The notes under the pieces were generated by a model that searched no databases, was not told the DNA's origin, and saw nothing but the letters and a program-made list of their open reading frames with translations. 64,000 bases of DNA from Eutrigla gurnardus (lineage: Eukaryota; Chordata; Actinopteri; Perciformes; Triglidae): contig OY741284.1 in the NCBI GenBank assembly GCA_963514095.1, forward strand, positions 5,462,501-5,526,500. Reading direction: 5' to 3'. Both the position numbers and the translations under genes were made by a program. Shown here piece after piece: positions 24,521 through 36,560 of this stretch (positions are counted from its first letter, which is position 1; each line of letters opens with the position of its first letter).

Positions 24521-26012
24521 ATGTTTTACCACAAACAAGTGGATTATATTATGAAGACAAGCAGAAAACCCCTTTATTGTTCTAGTTAGCACCTTTAGTT
24601 CAAAGAAACCAAACACGAGATGGACTACCTCTTGGTTGCGTTTGTACATCTTGACATAGAAAATGAAACCTAGTTTATACTTGTCCCAATCAAATGCATG
24701 AAGTGGCAATGTATATATTTAGTATTTGATTAACACAAAGGTGTTGAACAAGAATTACACTCGCAATGTATTTTTGTTTTATATTTCAAGCTAACTTCCT
24801 ACACAAAATCCCACATTTGGCCGCATATCCTTTAGGAATGACCATTACTCTTAGCCCGAGATTAGCTAAAAGTTCTTGTTCTCTCACTTCTAAGACAGTG
24901 CCAGAAGGATACCATCATCACAGATTACATTTGCTTGTGCGATAACATGAAACCTTATTATTAGCCTTATATAATTCAATTCTTAACTTCATCTTCAAGT
25001 CAAGCCCCTGAAAGTTCAATAAATGTCCTCACTTTGAAATATGCCCATCTTTCTTTTTCTTTTATCTCTATGGAGGTATTTGGACCTCTGGAGGAAAGAC
25101 GTAAAAGATCATGCACATAGAAATAGAACAGAGTCTGCCCTGCTGAGGCCTGTGACTTTAGATTAGGGCCTATCAGGGTTCTGGGGTCGCTACGGATACA
25201 ACCCAGATGCTGCAGCTATGCAGCAGCGTGTCGCTGTGGAAACGGGAAGTGATGACTGCTGTGAGATAAAGGGCTTGATTCTTCCCCCCGCTTAACACAT
25301 CCCAGAGAGGAAAACGAACACACACACACACATACTGTAATGTGCTACATGGGGTGTATGTGAAAAATGAACTCCTTCCTCTAATCCTTTAGCCTCCCAC
25401 GCAATCCCTCTTTTTCTGCTTTCACTCTATCTCACCTTAATCATTAATATCACAGCTCTGACCCCAGCCATTGAGGGTGAGGCAGGGATTTGCATAATTA
25501 GCCCCACTTGGTGGACAAGTCCCACTCCAGACCCTGTGAGAGCGTCTCTAGTGGGTTTGCTCAATTTCACATGTAGGAGACGGCGTATAGTTAGATAACC
25601 ACAGCTGAGAGGAGGGGAAGTGCCAAACAAATGACAAGCAGAGTGTGTTGTAGGTGTTCTGATAAAGGAGTGCCACAGGATGAAAGAAAAGACACAGTAT
25701 TGTCGTGGCATTGACATCGCTTCAGTCAAGTGAATGAGATTCAACTTTGAGAAATGGGCCAGCAGACATGTTTCATACGTCATGCTTTTCAAACCAGGAA
25801 ATATGCATTTATATAAATAAACTGATGCACTAAACTTTGGCCAAAAAGTCATAACAAAAGCCTCAAGTGTAAGAATGTACTAAAAAGTGTTTATCTCAGA
25901 TAGTAGACATATTGCCATAAATCTCCCCAAATCTCACTGTGAATCATTTGTCATGGGCCCCGGATGCCTTTAATGTCTGGCTCTGCCCCCGCACTGTACT
26001 TTATCACTCTTG
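24521..26012. other. noncoding sequence
   Basis: AT-rich to 25130, then mixed. A minus frame at 25427-25852 has no recognisable domain, and a short CA run lies at 25318-25331. I see nothing functional. Confidence 0.5.
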
Positions 26013-26105
26013 GGTTCTGAAAGGGTTCTTCCTGAAAGTTGAGAATCATTTGCCTTTGAAGAACCATTTTCTGAATAAACAAGGTTTTTCAAGGGAACTT
26101 GCCCT
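26013..26105. repeat. GGTTCT/AGAACC repeat family, left part of a split copy
   Basis: It matches the left part of the copy at 24218 (GGGTTCT, GAAGAACC, GGTTTTTCAAGGG). The homologous right part resumes at 26673 after about 570 bp of unrelated sequence. Confidence 0.6.
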
Positions 26106-26672
26106 ATGATTGGTGTGTGTTGTGCTGCACCACATCACAAGAGAGAACAACACAGAGAACATGACTGAAACTTTACTGACATATCTCGTCTGCACATATT
26201 TCTAGTAAACACTCAACCTGCATCAGCACATGTGAGCGCGAGCGGACAGTGTGAGCAGATCTGAGCGAGCAGGCAGCGTGAGCGTTGCGGATTTTGGACG
26301 GAGACACAGCAGCAATATTATAAGTAATGGCCCGGTCCTGTTCCACTCTGGAGTCTGAAGAATGCAACAGCTTATCAAAATACAGTGTTTTCTGTATCAA
26401 TGTTCCGTTTTTCGTCGTAGGAAGCGACATTGTGGTGATTCAACCAGATGGAACAGTCATCAGAACAACATTAGCCGTGAAAAGTACACGAAGAATGTAT
26501 CGGGAACGCACAGTGAGGATCGTCGTAGCCGCCAACTTGCAGAGCAAGTCTCCACTGTCCTGCGCGGAGATGAGACGGCAGCTCATATCAGCCAACATAC
26601 GGCCAGCATTCCTTTTCAAATATTCCTTTGGGGGCCAGATCCGGCCCGTGGGCCAACAATTGAATAGCCCTG
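26106..26672. mobile_element. probable insertion, hAT-like right end
   Basis: This segment interrupts a GGTTCT-family copy. Its right end reads GGGCCAACAATTGAATAGCC then CTG; together with the preceding GGCCAGATCCGGCCCGTG this resembles the ends of some hAT elements. No matching left terminal repeat or target duplication is visible, so the element is truncated or diverged. Plus frames across it (for example 26327-26773) run out into the flanking repeat and show no transposase domain. Confidence 0.35.
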
Positions 26673-26805
26673 TATTACACCATTCAAGGTCTTCTGTAGA
26701 ACCGCTGATAGGAGGTTCTGGTGAGAACTTTTCACATATGGTTCTAGGTATGACCAATTGTGTTGAGTTCTAGTAAGAACCCTCAAAAAGGATTCCAGGG
26801 GGAAT
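26673..26805. repeat. GGTTCT/AGAACC repeat family, right part of a split copy
   Basis: It contains GTAGAACC, GGTTCTGGTGAGAAC, TTTCACATATGGTTCTAGGTAT and AAGAACCCTC modules that match 22700-22800. Confidence 0.6.
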
Positions 26806-27599
26806 TCATTGACCTGAATAATACAATCAGTCTAAAGGTTTCAAACATAATGTTGCTCATTGCATTTATTAGTTATGGAGAAGGTGATTAACAGGATGTA
26901 AGCAAACAGTTCACATCACAAGGCCTAAGAACTGTACGAATGAGTCAGTTTAAAAATACATGCCATTAAATCCACCCAGGAGGCAGAACTGAAATCCTTT
27001 CCAGATTGCTTAACCTGTCATAGTAAAGTTAAGACAACCCACAAAGGGAGTGACATTTCTGGAGAAGTAGCAGTGGACAGTCATTTCAGAGAGAGCTCCT
27101 GGCTGGAAATGTCACGTCGTTTATTTGACAAATGTACTTCCCATGACATTTATTGCATAACTTTATTGACAAAAAAAACCCTCCCTGCCTCAAGCAAATG
27201 TTAAACTCTTAGTTTTTTTTCAACAGTATTGAAATAAGTTAACAAAAATTCACTCTCGATTCAGGCAATAACATTCTATTTGGATGGAGAGGCGGCTATC
27301 GTCACTGCCGCAGAACAGATACTTGGACTGAAGGGAGGGACACGGCAAACGTTCTCATCCAAAACCACGAGGACTCCTGGATTGATTACAGCTGGACAAC
27401 CAACAAGGCAATGCACGTCCATGTGTTTAAAAGAAGCAGAGCAGTGAGGATGAAGAAAAGTACACCTGAAGGGATGGAAAGGATGGATGGATGTAACAGA
27501 GAGTAGATGTGCCTAGGAATACCATTAAAGAAGCCGGCACTGCAAGAGCACGCCCAGACAGAGTGGTCTGAAGCCCAGGGGATGTCAGCCTTTATCATA
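26806..27599. other. noncoding sequence
   Basis: Ordinary AT-leaning spacer; no gene is seen. Confidence 0.5.
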
Positions 27600-27603
27600 C
27601 CCC

Positions 27604-27634
<31 letters not shown>

Positions 27635-27645
27635 ACACACACACA
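27600..27645. repeat. C21 homopolymer joined to AC microsatellite
   Basis: Twenty-one C (27600-27620) run straight into twelve AC units. Array length here is prone to assembly error. Confidence 0.95.
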
Positions 27646-27649
27646 GAAA

Positions 27650-29153
27650 TACACAGAAATACACACACTCAAACTGAAGCACCTCTCATCTGTTTGACGG
27701 TTCCCCCACACCATTAGCTCTTGTAAAGATTTCTTTATTGGTATATGTCAAGCTCCGAGTTTTCCTAGAAAAAACCTGTGCCTCATTATGAAGTAATAGC
27801 CTTAATCAGCGGTTGGCTCTGTGCCTGAACCTGGGCTCATAGCTTAATCAACACTGTTTGATTTTCTCCATGGATACAGAGAACGACATCCCAAAAAAAT
27901 ACTCCAAAAATACAACATGGCCCAAAAGTAGGAAAAATAAGGCCTGACTATGTTTTGGGAGAATGAAGTGGTTGTGTAAGTTTGAATCGGACAAGGCAAG
28001 AAAGGTCTGTTGATACATGAGAATCACATTAGGCGGATCACATCTTGTTTCACTTTCAATCCTGATACAGCTGGTCTGGCACGAGAGAGAGACTCAGAGA
28101 GCCGACCTGAGTGTGACAGAATGAGGCGTGCCCAAGGTTATTTCCACTTTCAGTAACCAACTGACTCATTTCATAAGAAGTCCCGGCAAAAGACACGAAA
28201 CAAACCTGAGAGCATGTTGGAATGTCCAGGAGGTAAGGTATTCTGTTGCAGGGCAAATATGGAATTTATATGGGTGCTAAAGTCCAGCTGAGCTGTCTGT
28301 CTATTCGTGGCTGTTAAGTATTTACCAGCATACAGGCACATACAGCTTTCTCAGCATACCCTCATGCTGTGTTCAAATGTTATAATTATTTCAACCATTG
28401 ACTGAATCGATATTCCTACAGACTCAAGTTCTACAAAATTCACACAGGATCATGAATGTTTCAGCACAACAGGCTTTCCAGTTTTACAAGTGACCGTGTC
28501 GGTGACTTTCAGTCATTGCGATAGAGATGCATAAAAGTGAACTTGTTCTCAACTTCTCAGCTACTGGCGCGGAGCCGCACCATCCGTCAATGTCCCACTG
28601 GGCCCATACAGCCAATCACATCGAGCAGGAGGCGGGATTATGACTTGACTAATGGAACAGACAATGACAAACGCAGACGAAACCAACAGCAGCGCAAGAT
28701 CAGGAGCTCCACATTAGCCTGAATCCACATTTGATGTCCGGTTCATCATGCAGCCCCACTCCACGGACCTGTTTCGTCAGTCGCCAAGGGGTACTTTGAC
28801 ATGACTGGGCTTGTTGCAACGTGTCTTGGTGTGATTGGGGGCCTAATAGCACAAAGATCTGGAGAGTTAATTTGTTTAGGTTGGATTTACCATCTTTGGT
28901 GGTCAATGCCCTACTATACCTTGTCAAGCTATAAGCCTACACTCACACACGTCATAATTGTTTAGAACTGTAAAAGGGTCGATAAATACATTAAATGAAT
29001 ACTTCCATGCTAACAACCGACAGCTAGACAGAGCTTTGTCTCTTCTCTGCTCTAATAGGTTTCAAAAGAATGAGACTTAGAAGAGCTGCAATTGACCAAT
29101 GTTAACCCAAGCACTTCACGGTCTCTTGCTCTGAGCACCAAAACACTGCAGTT

Positions 29154-29156
<3 letters not shown>
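27650..29156. other. noncoding sequence
   Basis: Unique-looking DNA. The stretch 28530-28720 has a short frame with no domain and an AGCCAATCACATCGAGCAGG motif reminiscent of teleost repeats. On the plus strand GGAG/GTAAGG at 28230 is donor-like but has no supporting acceptor. Confidence 0.45.

Positions 29157-29196
<40 letters not shown>
29157..29196. repeat. AC microsatellite
   Basis: Twenty AC units followed by interrupted CA sequence. Confidence 0.97.
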
Positions 29197-29199
<3 letters not shown>

Positions 29200-29202
<3 letters not shown>

Positions 29203-29763
29203 ACAGATATATGTTACATGTGAGAGCCTTTAACAAGGTTTGTGGGGGCAAAGTTACAAATGTCAGAGTATTGATTTATAGACGCTCTTAGAGCAGAGAT
29301 GGTATGTTTAACTTTAAACTGTAGATTTATGATGCTGCCAAATACCATTGGACGGATGTGAACATTTGAGTCTTAACACCTGCCAATGTCTGCTTAAAGA
29401 CAGAGAGGCCGCGAATAGAGCTGGCACACACAGTACTTTAGTCATAACATTGTGTCCAAAAATGGCAGCCAGCCACGCACTGGAAATCTCGCAGATGGCC
29501 GGAAATGGAGAAGCGTTGCATCCCCAGGAATGACTTTTACATGGGACAAATGTGCAGCGCCCAATTCATATTGGATGCCAGCGTTTGGTGCCAAAGCAGG
29601 AAAAAGAGTGACCTTCAGGAAGCAACATGAATGCAATGTGTCAGAGTGTGGAGATTGGCTGGTGGATAAGTCTGTCTCAATTTCATGCCAGAAATAAGTT
29701 TGTGGCCCGTCACAGATTAATATTTCATTTTTGCTACTTTTTGCTGACATGTTCTCTGGGGCC
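29200..29763. other. noncoding sequence
   Basis: Short opposing open frames at 29442-29750 have no recognisable domain. Nothing is supported. Confidence 0.5.
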
Positions 29764-30312
29764 CATGCCTATAATGCATCATAAACATACATACCAATAA
29801 TAACGTAATGCATTGTAATCTACTTATAGGTCCATATAATCAAAGTAACTCTAGTACTCAGAACAACACATAATAAAGCATTCTATAATGACTTATAGTC
29901 AAGTATTATAATTCTTAGACTTGCTGGTTACTCACTGACATTTTTGCAAATACCATAGTGCATTATAATAGTTGTAATTCATTATAAGCTTTTTATAATG
30001 TATTGCATATTGAACTTTTATAATGCATTATAATATGATTACCCTAAGTCGTCAATTTAATACTTTTTTCACTTTATGTAAAGCAAACAACCACTTGACT
30101 TAAATCACATGATAATGCATTAGAACATTGATTATAATCTATTAAATATATGGTATTTACAAAACAATACAACAATGTGAGTGACCAGCAATCATGAAAT
30201 ATACTTGACCTTATTAGTCATTATAATTTATTATTCACATGAATATGCTTATACAGTGCTTTCAGCAGATTATAAGGCTTATTAAGTATCATAAGAAGGC
30301 ATTATAGACATG
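29764..30312. mobile_element. AT-rich MITE-like element with palindromic core
   Basis: The ends are imperfect inverted repeats: CATGCCTATAATGC on the left and, reverse-complemented, CATGTCTATAATGC on the right (13 of 14). The interior is packed with TTATAATGCATTATAA-type motifs, one a perfect 16-bp palindrome at 30018-30033. No open frame of note is present. I infer a nonautonomous DNA transposon and cannot name the superfamily. Confidence 0.6.
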
Positions 30313-30529
30313 AGCATTATAGAAAGTTACCGGGAAACCATATTTTCACCAGTTTGTCAATTTGTCATTCCAAGTAGACATTAAAAGTGTAGCTTTAGTA
30401 AACCAGCTGATGTGTCTTGCTAGATACAGTGAATACAGCTTGGTGAAGTTCACCGAGCACCTCTGGGTGATGTTATCAACTCAGACAGGACAGTGTTTGG
30501 TTTCCCGGCGTATCTGGGACTTCACGACA

Positions 30530-30868
30530 TAGAGGTCGACTAATATTGCTTTTCATGGCCGATACTAATCTAGGAGACCGATAACCAACATTTAAAACCA
30601 ATATTGGTCTGCAGTAAAACAAGGTGTCAAAAGGTGTCCAAATTTAGAATAACAAAAACCCTTAACACAAAACAGGGCAGGGGGCAGGGAGCTATCAGCA
30701 GCGTTATTATGAAGTTCAACAAATGAAAAAACTCTGCTAGTTCACCGACAGCAGACGCAGCTCCAGTCTGCAGCTACCTTCTTCTGCCAGTCTGTGGGAC
30801 AGAAACCCGACCGATACCGATAACCATCAAAATGCTGAATATCGGTGCAGATAATTGGCCCTGACGAT
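30530..30868. mobile_element. probable hAT-type MITE remnant (AGAGGTCGAC end)
   Basis: The left end reads TAGAGGTCGACTAATATTG. The right half carries GACCGATACCGATAACC and AATATCGGTGCAGATAATTG. Both ends share ATCGG/CCGAT motifs in inverted orientation, as in a common teleost family. Internal sequence is noncoding. Confidence 0.5.
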
Positions 30869-31019
30869 ATTCACATACAAGTGCTTCACCTGCTTCCACT
30901 TCACAGCACTGTCAATCAAAAACCTATTGAATTTCTTCAATAGTACCAGGGCGTCCAGGGTAGTTTCTCTATCCCTGGACGCCTGCCTGTATCTCTCTCA
31001 GCAACACCTCCATCCCAGC

Positions 31020-31660
31020 AGCTGCATGGTTGATGGAGGGGCTGCCGTGGATCAAATGTGGAAGTGGAGCGTGAATGAGTGCAGAGCTGGAAGCCAGGGT
31101 CTTAACTCCCTCTACTGCTCATTCTCTTTCCGCCGGAGTCACTTTGGGCCGATCAACCTTCCGAAAGGGTTTGAAATAGCGGCGCCGGGATCTCATCCAT
31201 CAAATCCACGTGGAAGGCCCTTGGATGGTCCCGCGTGGAGAACGGGAACCCCATCTGTTATCGTAGTAAAACAATGAAAAAACTGGGACTTCCATCTTCA
31301 CAAAGATAGTATCAAATTAAAGATTTCCGTCACGGATCGTCTCCCTGGCTACCAATATGGGCTGACGGATTACTTTAAGGTCGGCATGAATCTATTTGTG
31401 AGATTAATGGGGATGAGCTCGACAACAAGGCCTGCTATGGGTTGGTTTTCTCTGTTTCATATGGCAGCGTCGGGCTCATACTGCTGGTCTCCTCCACAGC
31501 CCTCTCCATCCCAAAGAGCTTTAATCTCCCACTGGGCCTCTGGGCGACCCATCCAACAGACATTTGCATACATCTGCATATTTCCCATTAGGCTCCACTT
31601 GTTGCCTTTTCATGGAAAACTCGGAAATGGTGATGATCACCCTCGACGGTAATGGTCCTA
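31020..31660. promoter_or_regulatory. candidate conserved noncoding block
   Basis: This repeat-poor stretch has balanced composition and more CpG than its surroundings. Frames across 31050-31270 have no recognisable domain. The regulatory call is inference. Confidence 0.25.
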
Positions 31661-31661
31661 T

Positions 31662-31795
31662 CTTTCTCTCCCTCTTTCTTTTTCCCTAACCCCCCCCCCC
31701 CCCACCACCTCTTGTTCCTTTTTTCCCACTCTGCTGTCTCTCTCCCCCTCTCTTTCTCTATCCATCTATCTCTCTCTCTCTCTCTGAGCTGTGAT
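31662..31795 (+). repeat. pyrimidine-rich tract with C14 run
   Basis: A strongly C/T-rich plus strand including C14 at about 31690-31703 and a CT run near 31768-31786. Confidence 0.8.
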
Positions 31796-32880
31796 CTGAG
31801 TGCAATATGGAAGTCTGATCCACAGACAAAAGGGGGAAGCTCCCAGTTAGATCAGCCGCGCGAGCTATTGCAAACCATCTGGGACCACTGACAGCCTCCG
31901 GCCCGAGACAACACAATAACAAGACAGAAGAAATGAATTCAGTGCACAATGACCACGATTGAACCAGACTAATTAGATTAATATGTGATCAACTATTCAA
32001 TTAGGCCCATTCAGCTGCAGAGCTCAAGAGGTATGGATACATGCAAATGAGATGAGTGAGCACAAATAAGCGGGAAACAAATGGTGCTGGGGGAGACGAA
32101 CCAATGTATATAGCCATAGAGTCAATCACGGAGTAGACCGCTTGTATAAATACGGTTAAATCCTCATGGAAGTGGGTTAAAATACTCCAACTGAAGCCAG
32201 TGTGTAGTAAGGGAATAAAGTGCTACAGCATAATATTGCGATATTTTGTGTTGCATGATACACAGATGCCAAGTATTGTTCTTTTATTAAATTACTTGTT
32301 CATATTGTCTTTTTACGCTTAAGGAGTCCGTTCACGGGGCTAATAGTGAACGACATGAGGAAGAAGCTATCATTCAGCTGTCGAGAGCATAATCACTGCT
32401 GTCTAATCTTTCATCCATCCTTTGTTTTGCAATCATCTCTTGGTCTGCAACCACCTGCTTAAATGTAGCTCTAAATTCCATATTCTGTCATGACTGAAGC
32501 TAAACAGCTGATCAGATGTGATTATGGATGATGTTTGCATTAACGTGCAAACAACAATCATATTGATTTTTAAACGTGCAACAAGTTCAGGTGAAATATG
32601 TGGTGTGCACAGGATAATCCTATCTGGATAATCCTCATTCCAAAAGGTTTGCACTGGAACTACTTTCTGCTGGAGAAATAGTCCCTAGCAAGGTCCGTGG
32701 AAATGACTAATTGCATGAAAAGGGATTCACTTTCAATAACAAAAACTATTGATCTTACCAGAGATACAGTATGTTGGCCTGACTGGTCTAAGCATGTGTA
32801 ACAAATATCAATTATTTAAAAAAGCACCGCCAACCTTTGCACTTCCTATTTTAGGACAAGTGCTATGCTATCAAGAAGCA
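31796..32880. other. noncoding sequence
   Basis: AT-leaning unique sequence with no gene. A donor-like CTCTG/GTAAGATC on the minus strand near 32755 is unsupported. Confidence 0.5.
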
Positions 32881-32884
32881 AAGT

Positions 32885-33290
32885 GCACAAAAGAAGTGTG
32901 GCATTCACCGAAGAACCTCCGCATCACCTTCCCCCCTCGGCTGCTTAATTTTCCGCAGGGCGCCAATCAAACAGCCGTCTCCGCTCGCGAATGTGGAGGG
33001 GGAAACCTTTCGAGCATATAAATGTGCATTTAATTGCATTGGTTCTGGAAGCGTCGTTAAGTAAGAGCTGGGAAATACATTTCTTAATGCGACTTAGTGA
33101 TGCCCGGCAAATCAAAGACCATCAAGTGAATTAATGAGGGTGAGCAGCGAGCGCATTAAGAGTAGAGACGCAGCGCCTCCATAAACAAATACATATCTCT
33201 CAACTAGACGGCGGGGACAGAGGGATAATGTGGAAGACGTAATAAATCGACTTCCCTGTCAATAGCCACGGTGCGCTATCCGTCCCTGCA
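32885..33290. promoter_or_regulatory. candidate conserved noncoding element
   Basis: It contains dense A/T homeodomain-like motifs (GCTTAATTTTCC, TTAATTGCATTGG, GAATTAATGAGG) in a CpG-bearing, microsatellite-free block. Conservation is inferred, not tested. Confidence 0.35.
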
Positions 33291-33315
33291 CAATGTGCTC
33301 CACTTTAACAGTGTC

Positions 33316-33316
<1 letters not shown>

Positions 33317-33358
<42 letters not shown>
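33317..33358. repeat. AC microsatellite
   Basis: Twenty-one AC units. Confidence 0.97.
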
Positions 33359-33359
<1 letters not shown>

Positions 33360-33361
<2 letters not shown>

Positions 33362-34278
33362 TTTCTTCCACTGTGTTTTCAAAAGGCAGACAGATGCTTC
33401 TTCAGCTGCGTTCCTTTGCTCCTGTGAATAGAGCTGAGAAAGCTTCTAAAGGAGAAGAGAGGAGCGGGCAGGAGGTGGCGGTGGGAAGAGGGGGGGGGGA
33501 TGAAGAATGCTCAAATGAAAAAGAGGAGAACTAGAAATATGAAACCTTCCTGGTTATTAAAAGCTGTCTTGCGAGGGCAGCGCTCCTGTCGTTAAGTACT
33601 CTTTCAATTATTAACAGCGCCGCCGCTTTCATCCGCTGGCGTGTGAATGCCAATACAGACGCCAACACACACTCTCACTGCCTGCCTTCTTCTGTACTCG
33701 GTAACACACACACACACACACACACTCTCAGCTGTAATTGTCGCGGCGCTGGGGAATGGGCAGGTCAGCGGTGAGAATGATTATATAAAACTGGATGTTT
33801 GGAGATTTGTCTGAGAGCTCTACAGCACGAACAGATGGCCAAAGACAAAGAATATAACTTCATCATCACGGGAGGATTCATACTTTAAAAAAAAAAAAAA
33901 AAAAAACGCTCACCGGGAACATTTTTCAAACCTGAGCGGGCCGGCCTCTGGGGGGAGCTGCAGGTATGCACCGACGGCCAACGGGTGCTCGAGTCAGGCC
34001 CAATTTTTCTCAACTGTCAAGTGGCCGTCAAGCTCCGGCAATGAAGGAGACGATAAGGACGGAGACGATAAGGACGGAGCTTTGGGACGGTTTGGCTTGA
34101 GCTGCGGGCGATGAGACTGGAAGCTTTTTGGGGTGTTATCCTGCCTCTCTGTTCGCAGCTCCAAATGTTCCTGTACCTCTGATGAGACGGGATCATGTGA
34201 CAGATTACCAGCACAAATGCTGCTCGGGAGACAAGCTGGTACAGGGAGAGATCCAAACACACCACCGTTACATATACC

Positions 34279-34280
<2 letters not shown>
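33360..34280. other. noncoding sequence with A20 run
   Basis: It holds a G9 run near 33490, a CA run at 33704-33725 and A20 at 33887-33906. The segment 34045-34075 contains a tandem pair of an approximately 15-bp GACGATAAGGACGGA unit. No gene is seen. Confidence 0.6.

Positions 34281-34342
<62 letters not shown>
34281..34342. repeat. TG microsatellite
   Basis: Twenty-nine TG units, then one CG interruption and TG. Confidence 0.97.
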
Positions 34343-35690
34343 CTGGGTTCGAGAGAAGGAGATGGATGGCATCTGGTAGAGTGGCAGGATCATATTCGTG
34401 CCTGATTCAGTCGCTGGATGAATGTAATTAGATGTTGTTTGGCATGAAGATACAGGACATCACTCACATATTCATGGCCTTATGGCTGTGGACCTTCGGT
34501 TGGCATAGGAAGTGGGATTCCATTGCAAAAGAGTGTATTAATTGTTTGTAAATTATTCATTTGCTTTATGTATCAGAAATCTGTTTCATGTTATTCTTTT
34601 CTTTCTTTTTGTAATGATTTATTTCTACTTGGACTTTCATCGTATTATCATTATTTATTGTATTTGCAGACATTGTATGTGGGAGCAGGGGGCGGGGAAT
34701 CCAAAAAAGGGGGCGGGGAATGCAAAAAAAATCCTCAATGCTACTGTATCTCACTGCAGCTGTTTAATGAATAAAAATGAAATCCATAAAGAAAAACATT
34801 TTGGTTGTTGTTATCCCCCCTAGCATAACCTGATATATGTTTTTAGCAACTATTTATCAACCATTAATAGAGCCTAAGAACCTCGAGGTCATCTTTCAGT
34901 GTTAAAAGATTTCAAATAATTTTCAGGACCCAACAGGGGGATGACAAGATGGAGATGTTTTTGCAGTGATTTATCATTTCTTATGTTTGTTTGTTTTTTG
35001 TATTTGCAGAAATGTAATGTGGGAGGGGTGGTGTGTGTGTGTGTGTGTGTGTGTGGTAAATAAAAGTAAATTATATTTGATAAAAAAGTAAATTTTGGTT
35101 GCCACGTTGTGATAAATTCCCCCTAAACATAACCTGATATATGTTTTTAGCAGACTATTTATTGACCATTAACAGAGACATTATTTACAGCATATTATAT
35201 TATTTTCCACTCGCTTGAATCAATATGGAACTTTGGCTGGAAAATTCTTACACTAAAAGATGTATTTGCTCAAATCATTTTTAGGCCTCAACTATAGAGG
35301 ACGTAGGTGTGATTGCAGTGATTCGTATGGCCGTGACCTTGCCGGGGGCCTGTTCTGAAGCTCTGAGAGAACACTTGTTTTAAAGCCCAGTCTTTGTGCC
35401 CATTCAAAGTTAGCAGAGTGGGGCATGTTGGACTGAGCAGTGGCCCTGCTTATCGACCACGGCCGTGGTGCATTTCCACTCTGGAGATGGGACGCAAGGC
35501 ACTGGGGCGTGCTGACGGCCCTCCCCCGGGACCCCTGTCCAATTACAGCTCAAAATGAGCCAGGAGAGTGTCGAGATTGGGCTGGGCGCACCAAGATGAT
35601 GATGGAGGGAGGGAGGGGGCTGAGTGATGGAAAGTAAAGGGGAGCCAAGTATATGAGTAGCACTTGAAATTAATGGGGCAGGGTGGAGCG
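34343..35690. other. noncoding sequence with a diverged internal duplication
   Basis: Two segments, about 34650-34860 and 35000-35165, share GTATTTGCAGA(C/A)AT(T)GTA(A)TGTGGGAG and CATAACCTGATATATGTTTTTAGCA, which marks a local duplication with a period of about 310-350 bp. A short GT run lies at 35032-35055. No coding sequence is supported. Confidence 0.55.
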
Positions 35691-36560
35691 GGGCTCCCAG
35701 GGGCTAGCAGAAGACCCGATGATGACATTAACTCCGCCCTCAAGCCGCCATTAGGGGGCGAGAGGTTCCAGTAATCTCGAAACACAGCGCTTGCAAGGTT
35801 CCCCAGATTGCAGCGCCGCCGCCGGGCCGAGTTCTCGCCGCGAATGGCCTGGAACATCGACCGGTTGGAGTTAACTGTGTGTGACACCATTAGAGGAAGC
35901 CGGGCGCCCCTGATGCTCTATACAGCTCATGAAATCTTTAATGCGCGATCACATATCTAAGCCGAGAATTTTTAGGCCACAATCCAGATCCCATTCTGAA
36001 TCACATCACGTAAAAAAAACAAATTGAAAGATTTCAGCAAAAGATTTTAATAAGCGCTGGCGTTCGGAGGGCTTTCATTTGCAATGTCATATTTGGAAGA
36101 GTCTGCTCCGAGAGCTATTAGGCAGAAATGTGCCCGTCTATAAAAGAGCTCTTCTGTGTGTGATTGCCATTTAATAGCCGGCCATACGTTCACGCTCCAG
36201 TCTGGCTTTAATGTTGCGGTGCACCGGGGACCGTCGGCGAGCAGGGTGGCGAGAACCCAAGGCCTCGAAACATCTCGTCCAAATTACCGTCATCTTCCAA
36301 AGCGTGGCGTCGAGGGATATGAGATGAAATGTTGTCATAATGTCGCCGCGGCGGAGCTCATCGCCTGCACATTCGGCACGTACAGCCAGAAGACATGACG
36401 CGGACCGCAACGATAACACACTGACACTTGGATTACAACAATAAATCCGTTGTTCGGCGCCGATTTAATTAATACCGGACCGATTGTGTGTTGGAAGCTG
36501 TGATTGTTTAATTCTGCGTTCTAACACGAGTACACTTGGAGAGTTTTAGTGAGCCGTGAT
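35690..36560. promoter_or_regulatory. candidate conserved noncoding block
   Basis: The longest microsatellite-free, CpG-bearing block outside the 49-kb island. It has A/T core motifs (AATCTTTAATGCGCGATC, TTTAATTAATACCGG) and no sustained coding frame. It is a reasonable cis-regulatory candidate, by inference only. Confidence 0.35.

Noticed and set aside
26327..26773. 148-residue plus-strand open frame
   Set aside because: It crosses from a probable TE insertion into a GGTTCT repeat, and no domain is recognisable.
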